Assembly (NCBI GenBank): GCA_934154805.1
Contig: CAKPGM010000015.1
Location: 1 to 38,968 of the forward strand
DNA from: an uncultured Clostridia bacterium
Lineage (GTDB): Bacteria; Bacillota; Clostridia; TANB77; CAG-508
DNA: 38,968 nt
Reading direction: 5' to 3'
Shown here: positions 14,227 through 22,957 of the stretch, in pieces
Numbering within the stretch: the stretch's first letter is position 1
How the letters are laid out: every line of letters starts with the position of its first letter
Made by a program: the position numbers and the translations under genes
The notes under the pieces: model-generated
What the model saw: the letters and a program-made list of their open reading frames with translations, nothing else
Told to the model about the DNA's origin: nothing
Database searches by the model: none

Positions 14227-15543
14227 TTACTTTAAGCTAACATATTCTTTGTAATTTATATCTTTTTTTCTGTATTCTTGTGGTTCTAGCCCAACTCGGT
14301 CTTTCATATATAATAGCATTAATAACATTATAGCTAAAAATGCCACACCAAATATTATCATTGAATATCTAATACTATTGTTATGTGATACTATAACAGA
14401 ACCTAACGCACATATTACTGTCGTTCCAATTCCTGCAACTAAACTATATGCTGAATATACTTTATTTGCAACTTCTGCATTTGTAAAGTTTGTAACATAC
14501 TTTTTCATTAACACATGGAAGAATCCTGTGTCTAAGTATCTTACAACATATGATGCAAGTATTACTCCCACTACTATAATGTAAGGAAGTGATGTTATAG
14601 AAATTAGTCCTGCAATTAAGCAAGCTATTGTATACGATATACCTATTACTGTTAGTACTCTCTTTTTAAATCTCTCGTGGAACTTGTTTTGCAACTTAGA
14701 TGATATTCCTGCAATTACTTGCATAATCGCATAAATTATACCTGTTACTGATGCCGACATAGATATTTCTTCTAATAGTCCCATTTCGTAAGTACTCATT
14801 ACTGCTATTATTCCATACATTACACCCGCATATAGCATAAGTGCTTTAAGTCTTCTAGATGTGAATATGAATGAGAATGCCAATCTTAGGTCTTTGAAGT
14901 AAATCTTGTATCTCTTGAATATGCCTATGGTTTTATCTTCTTGTGGTTCTTGATTATCGAGTTCTTTAAATTTAGTTGCTAATAATGCTGATACCAACAA
15001 TATTGCGATACATATTCCTAATGGTATGTATGGATTTATATTAAATAAAAATCCAGATACAACAGCAGAGATAGCTGACATATAATAATAGTCTCCCAAA
15101 CCTCTTCCATCAACTTTCGAGTAGGTTTTTCCTCTATTTTCGGTATCAGGTATAGATTTATGAAGCATTCCCGCTTCTGCAACATCTCTTACGGCAAATC
15201 CAAAACCCGAAAATAGATTTGATATTATTAGCCACCATAAATTCGTTGCAAATATTATAAATATAATAGATACTGCATTTATTAAGTCTGCCAGAATCAA
15301 ACTCTTTCTCGTTCCTATCTTATCAATTATAAAAACACCTGGAATTTGAAATAGTGCTTTAAATATACCATAAAAAGCAGTCGCTAAGACTATGTCTCCA
15401 GCACTAATTCCTTTTACTTGCGCAAGAAATAAAAATTTTATTCCATAATAGAACAAAAGATCATATGTTAGTGCTTTATGCATAATGGTGAGTTTCATAT
15501 TACGTTTTCTTTTTTCCGATAGTTCTTTTTCTTGTGGGTCCAT
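14227..15543 (-). CDS. Major facilitator superfamily transporter
   Basis: This 438-residue membrane transporter starts at ATG 15543 (MDPQEKEL), 6 nt after AAAAGGAG; an upstream in-frame start at 15618 has no ribosome site. About 12 hydrophobic segments are visible, and DKIGTRKSLILAD is a recognisable MFS loop-2/3 motif (G-x-x-x-D-x-x-G-x-R-K). A longer charged loop (KELDNQEPQEDK) divides the two halves. The substrate cannot be told. It has its own promoter (TTGACA-17-GATAAT) and lies just upstream of the rny promoter. Confidence 0.85.
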   Translation of the reverse strand: MDPQEKELSEKRKRNMKLTIMHKALTYDLLFYYGIKFLFLAQVKGISAGDIVLATAFYGIFKALFQIPGVFIIDKIGTRKSLILADLINAVSIIFIIFATNLWWLIISNLFSGFGFAVRDVAEAGMLHKSIPDTENRGKTYSKVDGRGLGDYYYMSAISAVVSGFLFNINPYIPLGICIAILLVSALLATKFKELDNQEPQEDKTIGIFKRYKIYFKDLRLAFSFIFTSRRLKALMLYAGVMYGIIAVMSTYEMGLLEEISMSASVTGIIYAIMQVIAGISSKLQNKFHERFKKRVLTVIGISYTIACLIAGLISITSLPYIIVVGVILASYVVRYLDTGFFHVLMKKYVTNFTNAEVANKVYSAYSLVAGIGTTVICALGSVIVSHNNSIRYSMIIFGVAFLAIMLLMLLYMKDRVGLEPQEYRKKDINYKEYVSLK

Positions 15544-15579
15544 TCTTTCTCCTTTTCTTGTGTTAAGTCTCCTATTTTT

Positions 15580-15608
15580 ATTATCTATTATTTTGATGAA
15601 CTTGTCAA
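15580..15608 (-). promoter_or_regulatory. Sigma-A promoter of the MFS gene
   Basis: On the minus strand, TTGACA (15603-15608), a 17-nt spacer and GATAAT (15580-15585). Confidence 0.7.
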
Positions 15609-15628
15609 GAAAAATCAAGGCAAAATAT

Positions 15629-15655
15629 TAGTAGTACAGTTGTGCTGTACTACTA
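15629..15655 (-). terminator. Hairpin after spoIIQ, probable terminator
   Basis: An 11-bp perfect stem, TAGTAGTACAG (15629-15639) with CTGTACTACTA (15645-15655), lies just past the spoIIQ stop. The T-run (AATATTTTG) is weak. Confidence 0.6.
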
Positions 15656-15665
15656 TGTTATATTT

Positions 15666-16457
15666 TTATTTTATATAAATATTTGGATCTACGGTTTGTC
15701 CGTCTTTTTTCATTTCAAAATGAAGATGTGTTGTATCTGCTATTTCAAATGTAGCAGTGTTGCCAACCGTTGCTATTGTACTTCCTTGTTTTATTTCTTC
15801 TCCAACAGTTATAAATTCTGCTGTTAGTAAACTTGAATATATACTTTCAAATCCATTTTGATGTTCTATTACTACTGTTAATCCATATCTTGGATCATTT
15901 TTTATTGATTTTACTTTCCCATCAGCTATAGCTTTTACTACGTCTGTCTTCTGCATTGCAATGTCTATTCCCAAATGTGTTGTCCATTCTTCTAATGTAC
16001 TTGAATATACTAAATTATCTTTTGAATAGTCTTTTACAATTTCTCCATCTGCAGGTTTTATAAAGCTTATATTTTTTACTTCTTCTTTCTTTTCTTCTAC
16101 TTGTTTGTTTTCTGTTGGTTTACTTTCTGTTTTTTTCTCTTCTTTAGTCTTGTTTTCATAATCGCTTGTGTTTACAGCTACTTTCTCTGTGTTTTCCATC
16201 TCGTTAACACTTTTTCCAACTGGCGAGCTAACTGATTTTGAATCTGTATCATTTGTTATCATATTTAACATTTCATTATCTACTGATGATATTACTTGTG
16301 TATTTGTTGTTCTAAGTTTTGCATTTTTCACCATTCTATTGCTATAAGATACATATGTTAGTATAAAAGCCACCACTACAACTAATACAATCCCTGTTAG
16401 AATTATCATACTTATATTTGTTTCTGGTTTTTCCCCTCTTCTTTGTCTTCTACTCAT
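15666..16457 (-). CDS. spoIIQ: SpoIIQ-like M23 (LytM) peptidase, engulfment channel component
   Basis: This 263-residue forespore membrane protein is made under sigma F during engulfment. With SpoIIIAH it forms the channel between mother cell and forespore, and in Clostridia it acts as an endopeptidase. Residues about 15-37 are a transmembrane helix, followed by a Lys/Glu/Thr-rich linker (about 90-128) and a LytM domain (about 130-263). The zinc ligands are present: THLGIDI (His, Asp) and HLHFEM (HxH). The domain is therefore predicted catalytic, as in C. difficile and unlike B. subtilis SpoIIQ. The call rests on domain layout plus position directly after sigF and spoIID, with a candidate sigma-F promoter just upstream. 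Confidence 0.85.
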   Translation of the reverse strand: MSRRQRRGEKPETNISMIILTGIVLVVVVAFILTYVSYSNRMVKNAKLRTTNTQVISSVDNEMLNMITNDTDSKSVSSPVGKSVNEMENTEKVAVNTSDYENKTKEEKKTESKPTENKQVEEKKEEVKNISFIKPADGEIVKDYSKDNLVYSSTLEEWTTHLGIDIAMQKTDVVKAIADGKVKSIKNDPRYGLTVVIEHQNGFESIYSSLLTAEFITVGEEIKQGSTIATVGNTATFEIADTTHLHFEMKKDGQTVDPNIYIK

Positions 16458-16476
16458 ATTGTTCCTCCTTATATTT

Positions 16477-16517
16477 TTATATTAATATAAGTATTTCCTC
16501 TTTTTCTAAATTTATAC
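16477..16517 (-). promoter_or_regulatory. Candidate sigma-F promoter of spoIIQ
   Basis: On the minus strand, GTATA (16513-16517), a 14-nt spacer and GGAAATACTT (16489-16498) fit the forespore sigma-F pattern (GYWTA ... GGnrAnAnTw) as I recall it. The palindrome TTATATTAATATAA (16477-16490) overlaps the expected start. An AAGGAGGAAC ribosome site follows. Known sigma-F control of spoIIQ in B. subtilis supports the reading. Confidence 0.5.
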
Positions 16518-16526
16518 AATTGTAGT

Positions 16527-17543
16527 TTATAAATTATTTATTTCTACTCCTGTATAATAGTGTTTTATAATATTTTCGTAGCTTTCTCCTTGTTTAGCTA
16601 GTGCATCTGCACCAGTTTGGCTCATTCCAACTCCATGTCCATAGCCTTTTACAACAAATTTGATATTGTTTTCAGTTATTTCAACAGTAAAATTGGCTGA
16701 TCTTAATCCCAAAAGATTTCTTACTTCGACTCCTGATAATTCTAAGTTTCCTAGTTTTATTGTTTTTACTCTACCTCCCGCTGTTGTTTCTAATGTTTTT
16801 ATACAGTCTTGTTGATTATAGTCTATTGAGAAATCTGGATGATTATCTTTTATCTTCTGTTCAAACTCACTCTTTGTAAATTCCACTTCTGACGAATATT
16901 GAGTATACGCATCCTCTCCTGATGTTTCTACACTTTGTAAATATGGTAAATTTGCTCCGCCCCATACATTTGCAACTTCTTCTGTTTTTCCTCCACTATT
17001 AGAGTGAAAAAAGGCATCTATTGCTTCTCCATTGTATGTTACAATTTGTCCTTTTGTAGAGTTTACAGCTTCTTCTATTTTTGCCCAGTTACTTTCTCTC
17101 GATGCTTCTTCCCATTTATTTAGTCTATCTTCTTTTGATATCCACGCTTGACAGCATTTATAATCATCGCATATATCTGCTCCTTCGTGTTTAGCGTTGC
17201 TATGTTCTATTGTATATACTGTATACGTCCTTGCAACAACTGCTTGTGCTTTTAAAGCCTCTTTTTCAAAGCTTGCAGGCATTTCTGCTGATACCACTCC
17301 TAATAAATATTCGTCCATTCCTAGTTCTTCTACTTCTCCATTCTCGTGATGTAATAACTTTATTGTTCCGTATTTCGAATATGTATATGAATTTGTTTCT
17401 GTATTATCTGTATTTTGTTCAACGTTTTCCACTTCATTTTCTACAGCTACAGTTTCTTTAGCTTTGAATTTTTGTGTAAGAACTACTGGCACTAAAAATG
17501 TTATTAAAATTATTAATACTATAATTTCAATAATTCTCTTCAT
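16527..17543 (-). CDS. spoIID: SpoIID, engulfment lytic transglycosylase
   Basis: This peptidoglycan lytic transglycosylase is needed for mother-cell membrane migration around the forespore. The product is 338 residues from ATG 17543 (MKRIIEII). The ATG three codons earlier at 17552 abuts the AAGAG site with no spacing, so the later one is preferred. A transmembrane helix at about 5-22 is followed by a Glu-rich linker and the SpoIID domain. Catalytic Glu is in VVSAEMPASF. The clostridial zinc site appears as KHEGADICDDYKCCQAW (His, Cys, Cys). VKGYGHGVGMSQ marks the C-terminal part. It lies 15 nt after sigF and upstream of spoIIQ. Confidence 0.93.
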   Translation of the reverse strand: MKRIIEIIVLIILITFLVPVVLTQKFKAKETVAVENEVENVEQNTDNTETNSYTYSKYGTIKLLHHENGEVEELGMDEYLLGVVSAEMPASFEKEALKAQAVVARTYTVYTIEHSNAKHEGADICDDYKCCQAWISKEDRLNKWEEASRESNWAKIEEAVNSTKGQIVTYNGEAIDAFFHSNSGGKTEEVANVWGGANLPYLQSVETSGEDAYTQYSSEVEFTKSEFEQKIKDNHPDFSIDYNQQDCIKTLETTAGGRVKTIKLGNLELSGVEVRNLLGLRSANFTVEITENNIKFVVKGYGHGVGMSQTGADALAKQGESYENIIKHYYTGVEINNL

Positions 17544-17558
17544 ATTTTTCATCTCTTT

Positions 17559-18299
17559 CTAAGCAGTATCTGCTTGTAATTTTTGTTTCATCGAATATAA
17601 TATTCTTTTTTCTATCCTTGAAACTTGAACTTGACTTATTCCTAAAGTTTTAGCAACTTCTGTTTGTGTGCTTCCCTTGTAATATCTCATCATTACAATT
17701 TGTTTTTCTTGTGGTTGCAATTCTTCTATTAATTTATTCACTGTTAATTTATCATTTATCATTGCTTCTTGATTTTTTGTATCTGGAATGATGTCTTCTA
17801 CATTTAATGTTTTGCTTGAGTCTTTACTATAAACAGGTTCATTTATAGATGTTACTATTGCACTAGAGTTCGCATCTATAGCTAATGCAATATCTTCTTT
17901 TGGTACTTTTAAAATCTCGGCAATTTGCTCTATTTTTATATCTTGCCCATTTTTTAAATAATACTCTTTTTGTATTTGATTTATTTTTGCACCTAATTCT
18001 TTAATACTCCTACTTACTTTTATTTTGCCATCATCTCTTATATACCTTTTTATTTCTCCCATTATAAATGGAACTGAATATGTAGAAAGTTGCACATCAA
18101 AGCTTGTATCGAATTTTTTTATTGATTTAATTAATCCTAACGCACCTATTTGATTTAAGTCTTCTAACTCATATCCTCTTCCACTAAATCTTTTAGCAAT
18201 ATTATAGACTAGCCCTAAATTGTTTTTTACCAGACTAGCCATTGCCTCTTCATCTCCACTTTGCGCTTTTGCTATTTTTTCATAAGTATTTTCATACAT
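17559..18299 (-). CDS. sigF: RNA polymerase sigma-F factor, forespore specific
   Basis: This 246-residue sigma-70 family factor directs early forespore transcription. Region 2 is clear (KNNLGLVYNIAKRFSGRGYE, DLNQIGALGLIKSIKKFD, YSVPFIMGEIKRYIRDDG). Region 3 follows (KVSRSIKELGAKI), and region 4 ends in a helix-turn-helix (GSTQTEVAKTLGISQVQVSRIEKRI). The spoIIAA-spoIIAB genes directly upstream identify it as sigma F rather than sigma G or B. The start is 3 nt after the spoIIAB stop, so it is co-transcribed. Activity is controlled after translation by SpoIIAB binding. Confidence 0.95.
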   Translation of the reverse strand: MYENTYEKIAKAQSGDEEAMASLVKNNLGLVYNIAKRFSGRGYELEDLNQIGALGLIKSIKKFDTSFDVQLSTYSVPFIMGEIKRYIRDDGKIKVSRSIKELGAKINQIQKEYYLKNGQDIKIEQIAEILKVPKEDIALAIDANSSAIVTSINEPVYSKDSSKTLNVEDIIPDTKNQEAMINDKLTVNKLIEELQPQEKQIVMMRYYKGSTQTEVAKTLGISQVQVSRIEKRILYSMKQKLQADTA

Positions 18300-18302
18300 A
18301 TT

Positions 18303-18761
18303 TTAACCTTCCTTTTGTTCTTCTTGTTCTAGTGGTTCTATGTATTTTCTTAATGTCACTTTTGTTCCCATTTCTGGTATAGATTCAACTTTCATTTCGT
18401 CCATAAAGCTTTCCATTATTGTGAATCCCATTCCAGATCTTTCTAAATTTGCCTTTGTTGTATAAAGTGGTTTTTTAGCAAGTTCTATATCCTCAATTCC
18501 TTTTCCTGAATCCGATATTTGTATTTCTACCCAGTTGTCTTTTAATTTGCATTCAACTTTAACTATTCCCATAGAGTTTTCATATCCGTGTATTATACAG
18601 TTTGTTACAGCTTCTGATACTGCTGTTTTTATATCTGCAAGTTCTTCTATTGTAGGATCTAATTGTGAAGCAAATGCTGCTACTGCTATTCTTGCAAATG
18701 CTTCATTTGATGATTTGCTTACAAATTCTAATTTCATTTCATTATCATAAATTCCTAACAT
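18303..18761 (-). CDS. spoIIAB: Anti-sigma F factor and serine kinase SpoIIAB
   Basis: This GHKL-fold kinase binds sigma F and phosphorylates SpoIIAA. The product is 152 residues from ATG 18761 (MLGIYDNEMKLEF), chosen because GGAGG lies 5 nt upstream. An alternative ATG at 18773 overlaps the spoIIAA stop and has that same GGAGG inside it. The N-box is EAVTNCIIHGYEN, the G1 box is DSGKGIED, and the G2 region is LERSGMGFTIMESFMD. The tail is Glu/Gln-rich. It is the middle gene of the spoIIA operon. Confidence 0.95.
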   Translation of the reverse strand: MLGIYDNEMKLEFVSKSSNEAFARIAVAAFASQLDPTIEELADIKTAVSEAVTNCIIHGYENSMGIVKVECKLKDNWVEIQISDSGKGIEDIELAKKPLYTTKANLERSGMGFTIMESFMDEMKVESIPEMGTKVTLRKYIEPLEQEEQKEG

Positions 18762-18772
18762 CTTAACCTCCA

Positions 18773-19096
18773 TTATCCAACTTTTTCTTCTTTGTTTATT
18801 GGAATTATTCTTAAAATTCCACTTATTTCAAAGACTTTTTCTATTTGTCTATTTACATTTATTAGTTCTAATTGTCCACCTAACATTCTAATAATTTTGT
18901 ATCTTCCAAGTAACATTCCTATTCCTGCACTGTCCATGAAAGAAACATCACTAAAATCAAATATAACTTTTCTAGGCAAAAATCTCGTAATTTCATTATC
19001 AATTTTCCTCCTTAATTTTTCTGTTGTGCTTTCGTCAATTTCCTCAGAAATTCTTAATGTTAATTGCTTTTCCCTAGGTACATAAATACATTCCAC
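18773..19096 (-). CDS. spoIIAA: Anti-anti-sigma factor SpoIIAA (STAS)
   Basis: When unphosphorylated, this 107-residue STAS protein frees sigma F from SpoIIAB. The phosphorylated serine is Ser56 in MDSAGIGMLLGRY. The start is GTG 19096, 8 nt after AAGGAGG. It is the first gene of the operon; a TTGGAA-17-TATACT promoter lies upstream. A convincing sigma-H site, which would be expected from B. subtilis, was not found. Confidence 0.95.
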   Translation of the reverse strand: MECIYVPREKQLTLRISEEIDESTTEKLRRKIDNEITRFLPRKVIFDFSDVSFMDSAGIGMLLGRYKIIRMLGGQLELINVNRQIEKVFEISGILRIIPINKEEKVG

Positions 19097-19128
19097 TTTT
19101 GTTCCTCCTTATTTCTTATTCTTGTATA

Positions 19129-19157
19129 AGTATACTATGTTTACCAATATTTTCCAA
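19129..19157 (-). promoter_or_regulatory. Promoter of the spoIIA operon (sigma-A type)
   Basis: On the minus strand, TTGGAA (19152-19157), a 17-nt spacer and TATACT (19129-19134). Sigma-H control would be expected for spoIIA by analogy, but no good RnAGGAwww/GAAT pair is visible. Confidence 0.5.
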
Positions 19158-19237
19158 TAGCGAAACTTGACTAGTTTTATCGATTTATGGGAAGTTTTCG
19201 ACATTTTTCGTTTATTATCTTTAGGCAAAAAAAATAC

Positions 19238-19265
19238 CGCCTAAAGAGATTTTTCTCTTTAAGCG
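19238..19265 (-). terminator. Terminator of the ftsEX-M23-ctpA operon
   Basis: CGCCTAAAGAGA (19238-19249) pairs with TCTCTTTAAGCG (19254-19265), with one mismatch. The minus strand then reads GGTATTTTTTTT. Confidence 0.85.
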
Positions 19266-19278
19266 ATTATATGTTAAG

Positions 19279-20502
19279 TTATTTTAATTCTTCTATTGCT
19301 TTTTGTATTTGTGCATCTTTTTCCATAGATGTTTCGTAATATCCTTGTTCATCTTTAGTTAGGTCTACTTCAACATCTGGTTTTATTCCTACTTTGTGAA
19401 TCTTATTATGATTTGGAGTGAAATATTCGTCTGTTGTTATTTTTAGTCCACTTCCATCTGTTAAAGTATATAATGTTTGAATTACACCTTTTCCATATGT
19501 TGTTTTTCCAACTATTTTAGCTCCATATTGTTCTTTTAATGCCGCTGCTAATATTTCTGATGCACTTGCTGTTCCTTCATTTACAAGGACTACTACTGGT
19601 ATATCTGTTATTTTTGGATCTTTTGTTGATTTTGTTGTTTTTTCTTCTTGATTCTTGCCTTTTGTTATTAATATTGTTTCACCCTTGTTTACAAATAGCT
19701 CTGCAATTCCTGTAGCTTCATCTACAATTCCACCACCATTGCTTCTTAAATCTATTATTATTCCTTTTGCTCCATCATTTTTTAATTGTGTAATTTGTTC
19801 TTCAAATGCATTTTTTACACCACTATCGAATGAATCTATTTGTATATAAGCTATTTTGTTGTCTAACATTTCAGAGGCTACGTGGTCTACTGTTATTTTC
19901 TTTCTTGTTATTTCTAAGTCTATTTCTTTACCATCTCTTAGTACTGTTACTTTTACAGTTGTGCCTTCTTTACCTTTTAATATTGATGTTGCTTCATTTA
20001 GCTGATCTCCAGCATAAGCTACTCCTTCTATTTTTTCTATTACATCTCCTGCTTGCATTCCTGCTTCTAATGCTGGCGAGTTTTTCATCACACCTACTAT
20101 TAATAATGTGTTATTAGATCTATTGTTTGAAACATATACTCCTATTCCAACATATTCTGAATTTGTTTGTTCTGTAAATTCTTGCATTTCTTCTTTTGTT
20201 AAGTATTCTGTATATGGATCATTTAGTCCTTCTATATATCCTTTTATTGCTCCTTCTAATAGCTTTTCATCATCTATTTCACCGATGTATTTTTCTTCTA
20301 GCATTGCTTTAAAGCTTTGAAGAGTTTTTATCATTGAGCCACTATCAACATATGCACTTTTGTTTGTATCTCCATTTTCATATGCTTCTTTAAATTTATT
20401 ATACATTATGAATGTAGTAAGCATAAATACTATTGTTGCAGTCAAAACAACTAACATTATGACTTTATAAACTCTTTGTCTTTTTATTTTATTATCTTCC
20501 AT
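19279..20502 (-). CDS. S41 family C-terminal processing peptidase (CtpA/CtpB-like)
   Basis: This 407-residue membrane-anchored serine protease trims C-termini of secreted proteins. An N-terminal transmembrane helix spans about 13-34. A PDZ domain lies at about 115-200 (GIGVYVSNN, SPALEAGMQAGDVI). The S41 core has the nucleophile Ser in GTASASE (about 310-316) and Lys338 in TTYGKG. All catalytic residues are present. It is the last gene of the ftsE-ftsX-M23-M23 unit. In B. subtilis ctpB likewise follows ftsEX and is linked to sporulation signalling; here a role in processing cell-wall hydrolases is also possible. Confidence 0.92.
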   Translation of the reverse strand: MEDNKIKRQRVYKVIMLVVLTATIVFMLTTFIMYNKFKEAYENGDTNKSAYVDSGSMIKTLQSFKAMLEEKYIGEIDDEKLLEGAIKGYIEGLNDPYTEYLTKEEMQEFTEQTNSEYVGIGVYVSNNRSNNTLLIVGVMKNSPALEAGMQAGDVIEKIEGVAYAGDQLNEATSILKGKEGTTVKVTVLRDGKEIDLEITRKKITVDHVASEMLDNKIAYIQIDSFDSGVKNAFEEQITQLKNDGAKGIIIDLRSNGGGIVDEATGIAELFVNKGETILITKGKNQEEKTTKSTKDPKITDIPVVVLVNEGTASASEILAAALKEQYGAKIVGKTTYGKGVIQTLYTLTDGSGLKITTDEYFTPNHNKIHKVGIKPDVEVDLTKDEQGYYETSMEKDAQIQKAIEELK

Positions 20503-20557
20503 TCTTTTTTCTCCCTTAAGTTTATTATACTTGAATGTTTATATTTTTATTACGCTT

Positions 20558-21754
20558 TTAATTATTTTCTTCGCCTTTTAAGTATGGAATTGGGTCTTGT
20601 ATTATTCCGTTTTTCCTAACTTCAAAATGTAAATGCGGTCCTGTTGAGTTTCCTGTTGAGCCAACAAGCATTATTACATCACCTTTTGAAACCTCAGTTC
20701 CTAATGTTGTAAGTATTTCTTGTCCGTGTCCATAAAGTGTAACTATTCCATCACCATGATTTATCATAACACAGTTTCCATAGCCTCCCATAACACCTGC
20801 AAATGTAACTACTCCATCTGTTGCTGCTATGACTGGAGCACCATATCCTGCATTACCTATATCTATTCCTGAATGATATTTATATACTCCTTGTATTGGA
20901 TGTAATCTATTTCCATATCCTGATGTTATATATGTTCCTTCTTTTCCAACTGGCCATATCATCAATCCGCCAGTATAATGAATCGCTAATTTATCGCCCC
21001 AATTTATTGCTGCAAGTATTTGATTTTCCAAAGAAATTTCTTCTTGTTTATATGCTTCGATTTTTTCGTTTAATTCTTTTTCTTCTTCAGTTAATTGTGA
21101 TGAATAATTTTGTTGAAGCATTTTGTTGTTTTCCATTAAAATCTGCATTCTTGAAGCTTGTGCTTTAGCAACTTTTAGAGTTGAATTTCTTTTTTCTTGG
21201 TTTGCTCTTTTTTCTTCTATTTCTTTTCTTCTACTCTCTACTTCTTTAAGCAATTCATCATCATACTGCATTATCTCTTCTAGCATATAGTAATTTGATA
21301 AAAAGTCCATTAGTCCTTTTGAAGATAATAAAACGTCTAAATATGTTGTTTCTCCAGCTTCGTATAAGGCTACAACTCTTCTTTTAAATAAGTTTTCTTT
21401 TCTTTTATATTCTTCTTCATTTTTTGCTAATTCTTCATCTGTCACTTTTATTTCGTTTTCTAGTGTGTTTACCTGATTTTGTAACTTATTTAATTCCTCT
21501 GTATATTTAACAATAGAGTCATCTAATTCTTGTATTTTTTGTAGTGATACTGATAATTCACTTTGTACATATTTTAGTCTGTTATTGGATTCTTCTAATT
21601 TTTCTTGGACTTCTTTTTGTTTGTCCTGAAGTGTCATATTTTCTGTATTAGTACTATTATCATTGTTCTCTATTTCATTATTAGAAAAGACATTTATTGA
21701 GAAAGATACTAATAATAGACATATCATTATCATAGTTATTATCTTTTTCCCCAT
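20558..21754 (-). CDS. Coiled-coil M23 peptidoglycan hydrolase (PcsB/CwlO/EnvC-like), copy 2
   Basis: This 398-residue exported protein has a signal peptide (KIITMIMICLLLVSFSINVF), a long coiled coil (about 40-265) with a hairpin region containing YEAGETTYLDVLL, and a LytM domain (about 285-390). Zinc ligands are visible as YHSGIDIGN and HLHFEV, so it is predicted active. It follows ftsEX and a related gene at 21779-22945, which share the segment RxVALYEAG(E/D)(T/S)TYLDVLL. In streptococci and bacilli FtsEX activates such proteins through the coiled coil; the same role is inferred here. Confidence 0.9.
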   Translation of the reverse strand: MGKKIITMIMICLLLVSFSINVFSNNEIENNDNSTNTENMTLQDKQKEVQEKLEESNNRLKYVQSELSVSLQKIQELDDSIVKYTEELNKLQNQVNTLENEIKVTDEELAKNEEEYKRKENLFKRRVVALYEAGETTYLDVLLSSKGLMDFLSNYYMLEEIMQYDDELLKEVESRRKEIEEKRANQEKRNSTLKVAKAQASRMQILMENNKMLQQNYSSQLTEEEKELNEKIEAYKQEEISLENQILAAINWGDKLAIHYTGGLMIWPVGKEGTYITSGYGNRLHPIQGVYKYHSGIDIGNAGYGAPVIAATDGVVTFAGVMGGYGNCVMINHGDGIVTLYGHGQEILTTLGTEVSKGDVIMLVGSTGNSTGPHLHFEVRKNGIIQDPIPYLKGEENN

Positions 21755-21778
21755 AAATGTCCCTCCTTTTATAATGTT

Positions 21779-22945
21779 TTAGTCTAAAATCGTATATCCT
21801 CCTGGTAAATAATCTAGTGGATCTAACCAATTGTTACCAAAGAAATTTGACATTGACGTTGAATGTCTGATTTCAAAATGTAGATGTGCCCCTGTACCTG
21901 CTCCTGTATTTCCTGATGTTGCTATAACTTGTCCTTGTGAAACATATTGTCCATTTCTTATATGACTTGAATTCAAGTGTCCATATAAAGTTGCATATCC
22001 ATCACCGTGGAATATCATTATGTAGGTTCCATATCCTCCTGGATTTGTCTCATTATAAGCATATCCAGATGCTGATGCATATACACTTTCATATCTAGCT
22101 CCTATGTCTATTCCTTTATGCCATCTGCCCCATCTCCACTTCATTCTTGATGTAACATATTTATTATTACATGGCCAAATAAAGCTTCCGTCAAATTTAA
22201 TGCCATCTTTGTCTAGTCTTTCTTGTGCATCTTTTCCTATTTCTGATAACTTTCTGTCTATTTCTTCCATTGCTGTATTGTATTTATCAATTTCGCTTTG
22301 CTTGCTCTTTTCTTCATCAGATAGTTTATCTATCTCTGCTTGTTTGTTTTTCTTTAATACTTTTAATTGATTGCTTTTTATTTCTTGTTGATCTTTTAAC
22401 TCTTTTACTCTAGCTTTATCTGTTTCTAATTCAGCTTTTTCATTTTCTAAATTCTTCTTATCATTGTCTAAATCAGTTATCAATGCTGTATCTGCATCAA
22501 CTATTTGTTGAACAATCTCGTATTTTGATAAGAAGTCTAGTAAGCTGTCTGAACCTAATAAAACATCTAAATATGTAGAATCTCCAGCCTCGTACAATGC
22601 TACAATTCTTTCTTGTAATAATTTTTCTTTTCTTTTTATTTCCGCCTGTTTTTCGGTTATTTCTGACTCTTTTGTTTCTATCGAACTTTCTAATTCTGAA
22701 AGCTCAGCTTTTAAAGAGTCTAGTTCTCTTTCTGCATCCATAACTTGAATTGTTAAGTTTTCAAGTTCTGATTCTGCATTTTTCTGGCTATTTTGAATAT
22801 TTTTTAATTCATTTTTGGCATTATTTATTTTGTCTTGAAGTGCATCTTTATCACTTTGGCTTACCGCATATGAATATAGCGGAATTGCTGTTGTAAGTAG
22901 TATTATCGTAAGTATCGTAATAAAAGTTAATACTATTTTCTTCAT
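21779..22945 (-). CDS. Coiled-coil M23 peptidoglycan hydrolase (PcsB/CwlO/EnvC-like), copy 1
   Basis: This 388-residue paralogue of the next gene has the same layout. A signal peptide (FITILTIILLTTAIPLYSYA) is followed by a coiled coil at about 28-250 rich in Lys/Glu/Leu, with YEAGDSTYLDVLLGSDSLL. The LytM domain is at about 262-380, with ligands WHKGIDIGA and HLHFEIR. RMKWRWGRWHKG is a Trp/Arg-rich entry loop not present in the neighbour. It starts 12 nt after ftsX. Tandem duplication with divergence suggests two substrates or growth stages, one perhaps vegetative and one in sporulation; that split is speculation. Confidence 0.9.
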   Translation of the reverse strand: MKKIVLTFITILTIILLTTAIPLYSYAVSQSDKDALQDKINNAKNELKNIQNSQKNAESELENLTIQVMDAERELDSLKAELSELESSIETKESEITEKQAEIKRKEKLLQERIVALYEAGDSTYLDVLLGSDSLLDFLSKYEIVQQIVDADTALITDLDNDKKNLENEKAELETDKARVKELKDQQEIKSNQLKVLKKNKQAEIDKLSDEEKSKQSEIDKYNTAMEEIDRKLSEIGKDAQERLDKDGIKFDGSFIWPCNNKYVTSRMKWRWGRWHKGIDIGARYESVYASASGYAYNETNPGGYGTYIMIFHGDGYATLYGHLNSSHIRNGQYVSQGQVIATSGNTGAGTGAHLHFEIRHSTSMSNFFGNNWLDPLDYLPGGYTILD

Positions 22946-22957
22946 AATTGTTCTCCT

